Source: Candidatus Pelagibacter sp.
GTDB lineage: Bacteria > Pseudomonadota > Alphaproteobacteria > Pelagibacterales > Pelagibacteraceae
NCBI GenBank assembly: GCA_002704625.1
Contig: PAGZ01000040.1
Span: 46,364-110,363 of the forward strand
Length of the DNA: 64,000 nt
Direction of reading: 5' to 3'
Shown: in pieces, positions 8,795-17,425 of the stretch
Layout of the letters: each line of letters starts with the position of its first letter
How positions within the stretch are numbered: position 1 is the first letter of the stretch
Position numbers and translations under genes: made by a program
The notes under the pieces: model-generated
The model's database searches: none
Told to the model about the DNA's origin: nothing
The model's input: only the letters and a program-made list of their open reading frames with translations

Positions 8795-9826
8795 ATGAAA
8801 AAAATAATTGTAACAGGAGGATCGGGTTTTATAGGTAGTAACCTTATTCAGCTTCTATTAAAAAAAAAATACTTTGTAATTAATATAGATAAATCTAGTT
8901 ATTCAGCAAACCCGTATAATGTAAGAGATTTTAAAAAGAATAAAAATTATTTATTTTTTAAAATTGATATAAATAAAAAAAATAAAATATTTGAAATTTT
9001 AAAAAAACATAAACCAATCGGGATTTTTAATTTAGCTGCAGAAACTCATGTCGATAGATCAATAGATAATTCCCAAAGTTTTATAAAAACAAATGTAATG
9101 GGTGTTCATAATTTATTAGAAGCAATTAGAAAATTAGAGAAGAAAACAAGAAATAAGTTAAAATTTTTACAAGTTTCTACGGATGAGGTTTATGGAGATA
9201 TGCCAAAAAATAAAAAAGCTAGTGAGAATTACAATTATAACCCAAGTTCACCTTATTCTGCGTCTAAGGCAGGCGCTGATCAATTAGTACGTTCTTATGG
9301 AAGAACATACGGTATTAAAATACTAATTGCTAATCCATGCAATAACTATGGACCAAATCAATTTCCTGAAAAGTTTATTCCAAAAATGATTTTTAATATA
9401 CTTAAAGGTAGACCTCTTCCAATTTATGGAAAAGGTAAAAATATAAGAGAATGGATATATGTTAAAGATAACTGTGATGCATTATTAAAAATATTTATCA
9501 AAGGAAAAATAGGAGAAAGCTATAATATAGGCTCAGGAATTAGGCTAAGAAATATTGATATTGTGAAGAAACTTATAGACATATCAAAAAAAAATAAAAT
9601 TAAAATTACAGACAAAAGCAAAATTAAATTTGTAATCGATAGACCTGGTCATGATCGAGTATATGCACTTAATTCAAACAAATTAAAACATAAAATTAAA
9701 TGGAAAAATAAAACAGTTATATCAATCGGCTTATCAAAAACAATTAATTGGTATTTGAAAAACTTGAATTTTTTTAAAAAAATTTCACAAAAAAATATAA
9801 CGAAAAGATTTGGAATTAAAATATGA
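8795..9826 (+). CDS. rfbB: dTDP-glucose 4,6-dehydratase
   Basis: NAD-dependent extended SDR of 343 residues making dTDP-4-keto-6-deoxyglucose. GGSGFIGSN binds NAD, AAETHVDRSI is the RmlB signature, the catalytic triad region is Thr129-Asp130-Glu131 (STDEVYGD) with Tyr154 and Lys158 in YSASK, and NNYGPNQFPEKFIP follows. First gene of a plus-strand trio with the RmlD-like gene (ATGA overlap) and rfbC. No rmlA (glucose-1-P thymidylyltransferase) is visible here, so it must lie elsewhere or the pathway borrows another nucleotidyltransferase. Very AT- and Lys-rich, suggesting a cassette exchanged among streamlined genomes. Confidence 0.9.
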   Translation: MKKIIVTGGSGFIGSNLIQLLLKKKYFVINIDKSSYSANPYNVRDFKKNKNYLFFKIDINKKNKIFEILKKHKPIGIFNLAAETHVDRSIDNSQSFIKTNVMGVHNLLEAIRKLEKKTRNKLKFLQVSTDEVYGDMPKNKKASENYNYNPSSPYSASKAGADQLVRSYGRTYGIKILIANPCNNYGPNQFPEKFIPKMIFNILKGRPLPIYGKGKNIREWIYVKDNCDALLKIFIKGKIGESYNIGSGIRLRNIDIVKKLIDISKKNKIKITDKSKIKFVIDRPGHDRVYALNSNKLKHKIKWKNKTVISIGLSKTINWYLKNLNFFKKISQKNITKRFGIKI

Positions 9827-10518
9827 TGAAAAAAATAGTTATCACAGGCGGTACTGGTAGATTTGGAAAAATACTTAAAAAAATTAAGACTAATTATAAT
9901 ATTTTTTATCCAAATAAAAAAAAGTTAGATATTACTAACTATAGAAAAACAAAATCTTATTTAAAAAAAATTAAACCTAAAATTGTCATTCATTTAGCTG
10001 GGTTATCAAGACCAATGTGGATTCATAAAAAAAATATATCAAAAAGTATAGATTTAAATATAATCGGGACAGCAAATTTAGTACGCGCTTGTTCAGCTCA
10101 GAATATTAAAATTATATATTTTTCTACGAGCTATGTTTATCCGGGTAAAAAAGGAAATTATAAGGAAAGTGATCCAGTTTTACCTTGGAATAATTATTCT
10201 TGGTCCAAACTTGGGGGAGAATGTGCAGTACAAATGTACAAAAATTCTTTAATTTTAAGGGCCTGCATGACAGAAAAGCCTTTTATTCACAAAAATGCCT
10301 ACAGCAATGTAAAGCTAAATTTTATTTTTCATGAAGATATGGCAAAACTTCTTTTAAAAGTCATTAACAAAAAAGGTATTTTAAATATTGGTGGAGAAAC
10401 AAAAACAGCATTTGAATTTGCAAAAAAATATAATTCAAACGTTAAGAAAATAAAATCTAAAGGGGAATTTCCGTTAAATCCATATATGAATTTAAATAAA
10501 TTAAAAAAAATAATTTAA
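9823..10518 (+). CDS. NAD(P)-dependent sugar reductase, RmlD-like, short
   Basis: SDR protein of 231 residues starting at ATGATG, with the first ATG overlapping the rfbB stop. GGTGRFGKILK is the nucleotide loop, HLAGLSRP and FSTSYVYPG are substrate-domain segments like those of dTDP-4-dehydrorhamnose reductase, and YSWSKLGGE carries the Tyr-x3-Lys pair. It is about 60 residues shorter than usual RmlD. Its place between rfbB and rfbC suggests it reduces the 4-keto sugar made by them, giving dTDP-rhamnose or another 6-deoxyhexose. The product stereochemistry is not readable. Confidence 0.7.
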   Translation: MMKKIVITGGTGRFGKILKKIKTNYNIFYPNKKKLDITNYRKTKSYLKKIKPKIVIHLAGLSRPMWIHKKNISKSIDLNIIGTANLVRACSAQNIKIIYFSTSYVYPGKKGNYKESDPVLPWNNYSWSKLGGECAVQMYKNSLILRACMTEKPFIHKNAYSNVKLNFIFHEDMAKLLLKVINKKGILNIGGETKTAFEFAKKYNSNVKKIKSKGEFPLNPYMNLNKLKKII

Positions 10519-10523
10519 ATATT

Positions 10524-11060
10524 ATGAGAATTATTAAAACAAAAATTGCTGGATTAAAAATTATTAAACTTAAGAAAAATAAAGATTTTAGAGGAGAATT
10601 AACTGAAACTTATAGAAAAAAGGTTCTAAAAGGTAAAAATCTTATTTTTGATTATAAAGTTTTCTCAAAAAAAAATGTTCTTAGGGGTTTTCACTTTCAA
10701 TATAATTATCAACAAATAAAATATATTACAGTATTAAAAGGAAAAATATTAGACTGCGTTATTGATCTTAGGAAAAAATCAAAAACATTTGGAAAAATTT
10801 ATAAAATTGAACTTTCAGAAAAAAATGGTTTGTCACTTTATGTTCCAGCTGGATTTGCACACTCCTATTTAACATTGGATAATGTAAATATTGTTTATTA
10901 TAAACTTTCAAATTACTACATGCCTAAATATGAGTCTGGAATTTTATGGAATGATAAAGATTTAAAAATTAAATGGCCTAGGAAAAGAATAAAAGTTTCC
11001 ATAAGGGATAGAAAACTTTTATCTTTTAAAAATTTTATAAAAAAATTTAAATATCTTTAG
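10524..11060 (+). CDS. rfbC: dTDP-4-dehydrorhamnose 3,5-epimerase
   Basis: Cupin epimerase of 178 residues. DFRGELTETY near residue 20 binds the nucleotide, LRGFHFQ contains the catalytic His, QIKYITVLKG supplies the conserved Lys, and VPAGFAHSYLTL is the second His motif. Length fits RmlC. It follows the RmlD-like gene by 5 bases and ends overlapping the convergent DUF4422 gene by 4 bases. A 3-epimerase-only relative is possible, so the final sugar may not be rhamnose. Confidence 0.85.
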   Translation: MRIIKTKIAGLKIIKLKKNKDFRGELTETYRKKVLKGKNLIFDYKVFSKKNVLRGFHFQYNYQQIKYITVLKGKILDCVIDLRKKSKTFGKIYKIELSEKNGLSLYVPAGFAHSYLTLDNVNIVYYKLSNYYMPKYESGILWNDKDLKIKWPRKRIKVSIRDRKLLSFKNFIKKFKYL

Positions 11061-11878
11061 GAAATATTATCTCTAATATCATAGAAAGTAATATCCATAG
11101 TTTTGCAATTAGCATTTTTTTGAAACCAATAAGATAAAAATCTCTCTGCAAGAAATCCGTAGATTCTTGTTAGGTCGTATCCATGGAGTTTTTCAATAGG
11201 AAAGATTTTCTCACACTTTTCTAACCACGGGAAAATAGTTTCATAATAATTTTTTAGCAAACTCTTTGATTTGCAAATAAACATATTTTGGGGATGAAAA
11301 TATTGCATTGAATTAACATAACTTCGAAAAGTTTCTCTATTATTATCATCAAGTAAGTCTATAGCTTTATTCAAATTATCCTCTCCATGCATAAGATCAA
11401 AATGAAATTTAATATTTCTTGATTTTTTGCTTAACAATATTTTTGGATTTTTGAGTATTATCTTAAATCCCTTTTTTAAAAATTTCATAGGTCTCATTTG
11501 ATTAATAAAAAAAGCTTTTCCTAAAATTGCATCACAACTATCATATTCTTTTGGAACACTTTTCAATACTATGGAGGGAAGTTCTTGCATATCTATTTTT
11601 GAATTTTCATAATTTTGTAATGTCCAGAATTTTCTATATTGACAGAAACCAATCCAATTGCCATCAAGTTTTTCCATGTAATTTTTCCAGATCCAATAAT
11701 GAAAAGTATATTCTCCATAATTCTTATTTTTTTGTGAAATATTTGTTCCATTTCTATCACTCATCCAATCTTTTGAAAAATTTTTATCTCCCAAACCAAC
11801 AGGTATATAATTTAATTTTCTAATAAAATTTAAGTGCGAAGGCTCTAAAGTTAAACAAAACATTGTTAAATTTTTCAT
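11057..11878 (-). CDS. DUF4422-like putative glycosyltransferase
   Basis: 273 residues without membrane helix. YGEYTFHYWIWKNY followed by WIGFCQYRKFW matches the DUF4422 pattern, a family found in capsule and O-antigen clusters and thought to be glycosyltransferases. Later YFHPQNMFICKS and the C-terminal RIYGFLAERFLSYW (RxxGFLAER) are also typical of that family. It lies 5 bases after the GT61 gene and is probably co-transcribed with it. Family assignment is from remembered motifs; activity is unproven. Confidence 0.65.
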   Translation of the reverse strand: MKNLTMFCLTLEPSHLNFIRKLNYIPVGLGDKNFSKDWMSDRNGTNISQKNKNYGEYTFHYWIWKNYMEKLDGNWIGFCQYRKFWTLQNYENSKIDMQELPSIVLKSVPKEYDSCDAILGKAFFINQMRPMKFLKKGFKIILKNPKILLSKKSRNIKFHFDLMHGEDNLNKAIDLLDDNNRETFRSYVNSMQYFHPQNMFICKSKSLLKNYYETIFPWLEKCEKIFPIEKLHGYDLTRIYGFLAERFLSYWFQKNANCKTMDITFYDIRDNIS

Positions 11879-11883
11879 AATTA

Positions 11884-13005
11884 TTAACTTGTTAAAATTT
11901 TATCTAATTTTTCTAATGGTACTTTTACATGACCAAATTGGTCATCTTTTTTAATTTCATTAACACTACAATTAATTGGCGTATGTTTTAAATCGTTTTT
12001 AAGAGCTAACCCTTCAATTACTTTATCTAAGGGATTAGCTTTAAATTCAACCACTTTTGTTTTTGATTTGCAGAAACTTAGGTTGGCAAAACCAGCTCCA
12101 TGTAGACCCACAATTACATCGGCATTATTAAATATTAAAACTTGATCAATAAAATTAAGTTCCTCGAGCTTAATCATTTGAAAACCTCTTCTTTTTAGAT
12201 AATTTTTTACTTCCTCCTCATTAACTACTGATCTTAAATGTTTAACATTTGATTTTGAGTCAGATCTATCTAGATAAATCATTTTTGAAAAATTTTTATC
12301 ATTAACATCTTTGTTTTTTAAAAATTTTATTTTTAACCATTCAGGTATCCAATCAGGTATATTTTGTATGTCTTTTGTGGCATTATTAGATAAAACGACT
12401 GGGTGACTAGTTATAAAGAGATTGTCTGTCTGAATATGTCTATACTCCACGCTTGAAATTTGTTTTATTTTTGGAATATTTAAAATATCTAAAGTTTCAA
12501 TTTGAAATTTCTTTTTATTATCTGGTAACAAAAAAAAATCTATTGATTCTATATTTATAATTTTCTCACATATACCGAGTCGAGGTAAAACATCAAAAAT
12601 CCAATGCCAATAGTTTTCATTTCCGCCTCCACCTGTTAAAAGAGATAGAACACTTACATAAATTTTTTTTTTAAATCTAGGTGTTCCATTTAAAAAAACC
12701 AAATTATTTTTAATATTATCATTTATAAGTTGATTATTATTTGTCCTGAATTGAAATGATGGACCTTCAATTATTTCATTATTTTTTATAATCGCCGTAT
12801 CATTAACCCTATCTGTATATAAACGAGCCTCTTTAATTTTATATAATTTATACAAAAAATTATTATTAATTTTAACTGAGTTTATTTTAACACCATCTTT
12901 TGCATTTAGATTAAATATATTTTCTATTTTCCCATATAAGAGTTTAAATAAAAAGTACCCAATTGATTTAAAAAACTTTTGAACTTTTTTTTTTATTGCA
13001 AGCAT
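11884..13005 (-). CDS. Glycosyltransferase family 61 (DUF563)
   Basis: 373-residue capsular-type glycosyltransferase. IYLDRSDSKSNVKHLRSV and ADVIVGLHGAGFANLSFC are the DUF563/GT61 signatures, and GNENYWHWIFDVLPRLG precedes them. The ATG at 13005 lies only 5 bases after the encoded CCA of the tRNA-Met on the same strand. The gene therefore has no leader of its own, and its message probably begins as a tRNA-mRNA joint transcript. No ribosome binding site fits in the gap. Likely acts in the cytoplasm on a surface glycan; the sugar is unknown. Confidence 0.75.
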   Translation of the reverse strand: MLAIKKKVQKFFKSIGYFLFKLLYGKIENIFNLNAKDGVKINSVKINNNFLYKLYKIKEARLYTDRVNDTAIIKNNEIIEGPSFQFRTNNNQLINDNIKNNLVFLNGTPRFKKKIYVSVLSLLTGGGGNENYWHWIFDVLPRLGICEKIINIESIDFFLLPDNKKKFQIETLDILNIPKIKQISSVEYRHIQTDNLFITSHPVVLSNNATKDIQNIPDWIPEWLKIKFLKNKDVNDKNFSKMIYLDRSDSKSNVKHLRSVVNEEEVKNYLKRRGFQMIKLEELNFIDQVLIFNNADVIVGLHGAGFANLSFCKSKTKVVEFKANPLDKVIEGLALKNDLKHTPINCSVNEIKKDDQFGHVKVPLEKLDKILTS

Positions 13006-13010
13006 TTATT

Positions 13011-13087
13011 TGGTAGCGGGGAGTGGATTCGAACCACCGACCCCAGGCTTATGAGTCCTGTGCTCTAACCAACTGAGCTACCCCGCC
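13011..13087 (-). tRNA. tRNA-Met (CAT), elongator type
   Basis: 77 bases fold as a full cloverleaf. The acceptor is GGCGGGG with CCCCGCT (first pair G-T), the D arm is GCTCAGTTGGTTAGAGC, the anticodon arm is CAGGA-CTCATAA-GCCTG with anticodon CAT, the variable loop is GGGTC, the T arm is GGTGG-TTCGAAT-CCACT, and CCA is encoded. The D arm and variable loop resemble elongator tRNA-Met. An initiator is unlikely because the first acceptor pair is G-T rather than a C-A mismatch. A lysidine-modified Ile tRNA also has a CAT gene sequence and is a less likely alternative. Confidence 0.95.
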
Positions 13088-13100
13088 TTTCATATAAAAA

Positions 13101-13129
13101 GTTATACCAAACCCGTGAATCCAGGTCAA
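13101..13129 (-). promoter_or_regulatory. Sigma-70-type promoter for tRNA-Met
   Basis: Reading the minus strand, TTGACC (13129-13124), a 17-base spacer and TATAAC (13106-13101) precede the tRNA 5' end by 13 bases. Both boxes are close to consensus and the spacing is ideal. It probably drives the tRNA and reads through into the GT61 and DUF4422 genes. Confidence 0.65.
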
Positions 13130-13162
13130 AGTCAATATCAAAGATCAATTTTTATTTTAAAG

Positions 13163-14758
13163 TCAATTTCTCTTAGTTATTTTTGATATGATTAATCCTC
13201 TTTTTTTAATTTTAACTACATCTTCTCCATCATATTTTTGATAACATGTTTTAATTTTTCGAGGTATCGACAGATTTGTTCCTATATCCCAAGCTATTCT
13301 ATTGTTCATTATTATATAATCAAAATCATCATTTTTGTTAACCATCTTAAATTTTAATCCCTTAACTTTTTTTAAATAATCTTCCTGGGGTCCTTCTGGT
13401 AATCCACAGGTGGCAATTTTGACTTCTTTATTTTTATCAAAATTTTTAAACTTTGATACCAATTTTTTGGTTGATATACCCCAATAATCATTTTCAAATT
13501 TTTTTTCATTTTCTTCATACTTTCCTGCAAAGAAATTTAGGTAAGTATAATGAAAAGGTGTCATAGATAAAAAATTAATTATGAAAAAAAATTTTAAAAC
13601 TAACAAGAAATAAAAGCTGATTTTACTAATTAGGGATTTTATATTTTTAAAAAAATAATAAATTAATATAGAAGATATTATACTAACAAAGGGTATAATG
13701 TATAAAACAAGTCTTAATCCATCATAGAAACCATAAGGGCTAAAAAAAATTAGAAAATTAGGAAAAATAATAATTAAAATTATTGAAAAAATTTTAAAAT
13801 TAAAACCTTTTATTGTTTTTTTAAAATATTTTGAAATTTGTGGAAAAAAAATAATCATTATAAAAAAACCTACAATTACAAATTCGGGCATTTTATAAAA
13901 TAAATTTATAAGTATGTAACTCTTAGATATTGTTTCTGTTAAAACTGTATGACCATTAAAGAGCACCATAGGTGCCCCCCAGCCCCATGATATACCTTCA
14001 ACTGCAAGTTTTAATGGCATTAATAAAATATTTACATGTGTCTGGGGCCAGAAAAAAACCATAAAAAGATAAGAAATAATCAATACTTTGATGCAGTCTA
14101 AAAAGAAGATTTTTTTATTAAAATTATTCTTTATAAAAATTTTAAAATAGAAAATTTCTAAAAATAAAAATATAAATATTGGAACTAAAGTTACTATAAA
14201 ACTATTCCTTGTACCAACACCTAGACCCAAACATAGAGCCGCCAATAATGTATAACTATTTCTTTTTTTTTGGTTTTGAGAATTTTTTAAATATTTAATT
14301 ATTAAATATAAAAACCATATGTATGAAAAAGCTATAATAGTATCAATACTATTCATTGCCATGTGTCCAAAGAAAATTGGGTTTAAAAAACAAATTAAAA
14401 ATGTAATTTTTCCAATATTTTTATTAAATAATTCTCTTGAGATTTTTGATATACCAACCAAAGTAAATACCGAGAATAAAAAATTAATTGAATAAATAGA
14501 TTGAAGTGTAAAATTTCGAGGAAAAATTTGAACTAAAAACGCTAATATCGTGTTATAAGCACCAGGGTAATATTTATTGTTTAAAAGATTGTTATCGACC
14601 TTATTTTTTCCGAAGGAAAATAAATAATCCAACCTATCTTTGCCAAGTTCGTAATGAAAAAGAATATCCCAAGTTCTTCCAAATTGTAAAAAACAATAAA
14701 AACAATATATTATTAGTATTGAAAGAAATAATATTTCAAATTTTTTTTTTATCAACAT
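13163..14758 (-). CDS. GT39-like integral membrane glycosyltransferase
   Basis: 531 residues with about ten hydrophobic segments, the first at residues 9-25. A loop after the first helix contains GRTWDILFHYELGKDR, placing an acidic residue where GT-C lipid-linked sugar transferases (GT39/ArnT/PMT-like) have their catalytic Asp. RNSFIVTL and GPQEDYLKKV lie in the middle and in the soluble C-terminal tail. Such enzymes move a sugar from a polyprenyl phosphate to a protein or glycan at the periplasmic face. A small membrane protein gene lies 15 bases upstream. Family call rests on topology and the loop motif. Confidence 0.6.
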   Translation of the reverse strand: MLIKKKFEILFLSILIIYCFYCFLQFGRTWDILFHYELGKDRLDYLFSFGKNKVDNNLLNNKYYPGAYNTILAFLVQIFPRNFTLQSIYSINFLFSVFTLVGISKISRELFNKNIGKITFLICFLNPIFFGHMAMNSIDTIIAFSYIWFLYLIIKYLKNSQNQKKRNSYTLLAALCLGLGVGTRNSFIVTLVPIFIFLFLEIFYFKIFIKNNFNKKIFFLDCIKVLIISYLFMVFFWPQTHVNILLMPLKLAVEGISWGWGAPMVLFNGHTVLTETISKSYILINLFYKMPEFVIVGFFIMIIFFPQISKYFKKTIKGFNFKIFSIILIIIFPNFLIFFSPYGFYDGLRLVLYIIPFVSIISSILIYYFFKNIKSLISKISFYFLLVLKFFFIINFLSMTPFHYTYLNFFAGKYEENEKKFENDYWGISTKKLVSKFKNFDKNKEVKIATCGLPEGPQEDYLKKVKGLKFKMVNKNDDFDYIIMNNRIAWDIGTNLSIPRKIKTCYQKYDGEDVVKIKKRGLIISKITKRN

Positions 14759-14773
14759 TAGTCAAATGAAGAT

Positions 14774-15079
14774 TTATTTTCCAGAATCTATATCTTTAAA
14801 TTCTAACTTGATTTTCTTATAAAGTTTATAAATTAAAACTTTATCTTCTTTTTTTATAATATTGTCTTTTTCTAAAAGCAGATTTAGTTCGTTTCTTAGT
14901 ATATCAGCTTGTTCTTTTCTATTTTCCACATCTGCCAGTGAAAGAAAAGTATCAAAATATTTTGTACTTGAAATTAGTAAATTAAATAAAACATTAAAAA
15001 TAATTATTATTGCAATTACTATAGAAACTAGTTTGATAAAAAAAATTTTTAAATTTTGCGATTTTTCAACTTTAGCCAT
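14774..15079 (-). CDS. Small single-pass membrane protein, function unknown
   Basis: 101 residues. A strongly hydrophobic segment (about residues 15-33) follows a short basic N-terminus, giving an N-in single-pass or anchored topology. The remaining residues are charged and predicted helical, with many Lys, Glu and Asp. It starts the minus-strand pair with the GT39-like gene and is divergent from the methyltransferase gene. No family recognised. It could be an accessory subunit of the adjacent membrane glycosyltransferase, but only position supports this. Confidence 0.6.
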   Translation of the reverse strand: MAKVEKSQNLKIFFIKLVSIVIAIIIIFNVLFNLLISSTKYFDTFLSLADVENRKEQADILRNELNLLLEKDNIIKKEDKVLIYKLYKKIKLEFKDIDSGK

Positions 15080-15165
15080 AAATTATTACTAACTATATCA
15101 TTTCTTGATTACACTAAAAATAAAAAGTATTATAAATCAATAACATTTAAACATCTTTTGCTAAA

Positions 15166-16389
15166 ATGAAAATAAAAAGCTGTAGAAATTGTAAAAATAC
15201 TAATTTAATTGACCTTTTTTCTTTAGGCAAAATTTCTTTCACAGGTAAATTCGCAAAAAGTAAAAAAATAAATATTAAGAAAACACCTCTTGATCTTGCC
15301 ATGTGCAAAACATGTAAATTAGTTCAGCTTAGACATAACTACGATCTTAAATATCTTTATGGTCAAGATTATGGATATAGAACAGGTATAAACAAAACTA
15401 TGAGTGAACATGTAAAAAATGTAACTAAAGTTCTAAAAAAAAAATCGAACATAAAACCTGGCGAGTATGTACTTGATATAGCTAGTAATGACGGAACTTT
15501 ATCAAATTTCTATGAAAAAAAATATTATACTTTTGGAATAGATCCCCTAGTTAAAAAATACAAAAAAAATTACAAATCAATTAATTTTAAAATTCCGTCT
15601 TTTTTTTCTAAAAATAAAATTACCAAGGTTACGTCAAAAAAATTTAAAATTATAACTGCATTAGCGGTATTTTATGATTTAGAAAATCCAAATAGTTTTC
15701 TAAATGAAGTTGAAAAGTTACTTCATGAAGACGGAATAATTCTAATCGAATTCGCTGACATACTATCTATGATAAAGTTCAACATGTTTGATGCTATTTG
15801 TCATGAGCATCTAATGTATCTTTCTTCTAAAACAATTTTTCAAATGGCTAAAAACAATAAATTGCGAATTTTTGATATTAAATATAATGATATTAATGGT
15901 GGAAGTGCCCAATATTATATTTGCAAAGAAAAAGCAAAATTCAAGAATAATTCAAAAAAAATTAACAAGATTTTTAAACTAGAGGAAAAATTTGGTATTC
16001 AAAAAGTTTATACTTATAAAAAATTTTTTAATAAAATTGAGAATATTAAACACAATTTAAAAAAAATTATAAGATTAATTAAAAAGAAAAAACAGTCTAT
16101 CCACGGATATGGAGCTTCTACTAAAGGAAATGTTTTGCTTCAGTATTTTGGTATTACTAAAAAAGAAATAGATTTTATTGCAGATAGAAACCCAAGAAAA
16201 ATAAATTATTTTACTCCTGGCACTAAAATTAAAATAATATCCGAAAAAAAATCTAGAAGTATTATGCCCGATTATTATCTGGTTCTTCCTTGGCATTTTA
16301 AAAAAGAAATATTGAATAGAGAAAAAAAAACAATTAAAAATGGATCAAAATTTGTTTTTCCACTTCCAAGTCTAAAAATATATAAATGA
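15166..16389 (+). CDS. SAM-dependent sugar C-methyltransferase
   Basis: 407 residues in the three-part layout of sugar C-methyltransferases (TylC3/NovU type). A Cys-rich zinc domain has CRNC near residue 6 and CKTCKLVQL near 48. A Rossmann methyltransferase has VLDIASNDGTL (about 96-106) for AdoMet and EHLMYLS further on. A C-terminal domain has GYGASTKGNVLLQYFG. These enzymes methylate carbon 3 (or another carbon) of a dTDP-4-keto-6-deoxy sugar, so RmlB could supply the substrate. Divergent from the small membrane protein gene and convergent with the next GT9-like gene. Confidence 0.8.
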   Translation: MKIKSCRNCKNTNLIDLFSLGKISFTGKFAKSKKINIKKTPLDLAMCKTCKLVQLRHNYDLKYLYGQDYGYRTGINKTMSEHVKNVTKVLKKKSNIKPGEYVLDIASNDGTLSNFYEKKYYTFGIDPLVKKYKKNYKSINFKIPSFFSKNKITKVTSKKFKIITALAVFYDLENPNSFLNEVEKLLHEDGIILIEFADILSMIKFNMFDAICHEHLMYLSSKTIFQMAKNNKLRIFDIKYNDINGGSAQYYICKEKAKFKNNSKKINKIFKLEEKFGIQKVYTYKKFFNKIENIKHNLKKIIRLIKKKKQSIHGYGASTKGNVLLQYFGITKKEIDFIADRNPRKINYFTPGTKIKIISEKKSRSIMPDYYLVLPWHFKKEILNREKKTIKNGSKFVFPLPSLKIYK

Positions 16390-16397
16390 AGATATAT

Positions 16398-17312
16398 TTA
16401 TAATTTAGAGTAAAGTTTTTTAAAAATCATTTCAAAATGGTTTTGAAAATAAAAATCATACCCATTTCCACCGTTTGGATAAACTAATGGAAATTCGGGA
16501 TTTGACTCTAAAAGTCTAGGTACTTTTAAACCCTCAGCTAAAGTATATCCAAAAGATAAATTTCCAATAAATATTTTTGATTTTTTTATTATTTCGGCCA
16601 TTTCAAGGAAGTTCTTACAATCATAGAATTCTAAATTTGGAATATCTTTTTTTAAATCTAAAAACTCATCTTTTAATCCTAAAAAAATAACATTCTTATA
16701 ATTATTTAAAAATTTATAATTTATAAGAAAATTTTTTCTTCTCGAGCTTCTAATAATTACGATTTTATTTATCAAATTATTTTGGTCATCTGTTTCTATA
16801 TAAGGCTTCTCTAAATTTGGATGAATTCCTGTTAAATGAAAATACCACCTAACTGAGTCTAAATTAAAATTTATTGGTAGTTCTCTAAAAAAATTTAGGT
16901 TGATATCTATTTTCTGACTCCCATATTTCTCTGCTACATTTAAATATGTTTGTCTTTTTAACAGCGGTAAAACCATGTCCACAGATTTTTTACTCAAAAA
17001 AACATTTCCAAAAGGATGAACATTACTTTGGGCATGTTTCGGAATCATCTTCTCAGACTCAATATAATAGTTACATTTTTTTGTTTTTGATATTTCTTTA
17101 ATTAGGGGAAGAGCATTAATTAAATCTCCAAGATGGCCTGAATGTAAAAAAGAGATTTCATTTTTAGAATTTAAAGAACTATCTACTTTATCTAAAAAAT
17201 TTTTAATTTTTTTTTCGTATAAGTCTGCCTTAGATTTCTTAACTTGCTGGTATTTATATTGAAAATACTTTTCTTTATTAAAAATTTTAAACCATATTTT
17301 TTTTAAGCTCAC
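16398..17312 (-). CDS. GT9-like glycosyltransferase, divergent
   Basis: 304 residues. After about 50 basic residues comes FLHSGHLGDLINALPLI, which resembles the G-x-L-G-D-x-I motif of the heptosyltransferase (GT9) family, and IFIGNLSFGYTLAEGLKVPR matches the position of the donor-site motif with altered residues. It is less typical than the GT9 gene at the left end of the window. Stand-alone transcript on the minus strand. Sugar and acceptor unknown. Confidence 0.6.
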   Translation of the reverse strand: MSLKKIWFKIFNKEKYFQYKYQQVKKSKADLYEKKIKNFLDKVDSSLNSKNEISFLHSGHLGDLINALPLIKEISKTKKCNYYIESEKMIPKHAQSNVHPFGNVFLSKKSVDMVLPLLKRQTYLNVAEKYGSQKIDINLNFFRELPINFNLDSVRWYFHLTGIHPNLEKPYIETDDQNNLINKIVIIRSSRRKNFLINYKFLNNYKNVIFLGLKDEFLDLKKDIPNLEFYDCKNFLEMAEIIKKSKIFIGNLSFGYTLAEGLKVPRLLESNPEFPLVYPNGGNGYDFYFQNHFEMIFKKLYSKL

Positions 17313-17425
17313 TAATCCTCACTAAGTTAATGTTTATATAAGTTTTAGTTTATTTTCAATGTTGACTTTAAATTACAAAATTGTTCTAATTAACCCAAAA
17401 TGAACTGATGGAGTTTATTTAATTT

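Noticed and set aside
13011..13087. tRNA-Met as an integration site for the sugar island
   Set aside because: No integrase gene and no second copy of the tRNA 3' end was noticed in the window.
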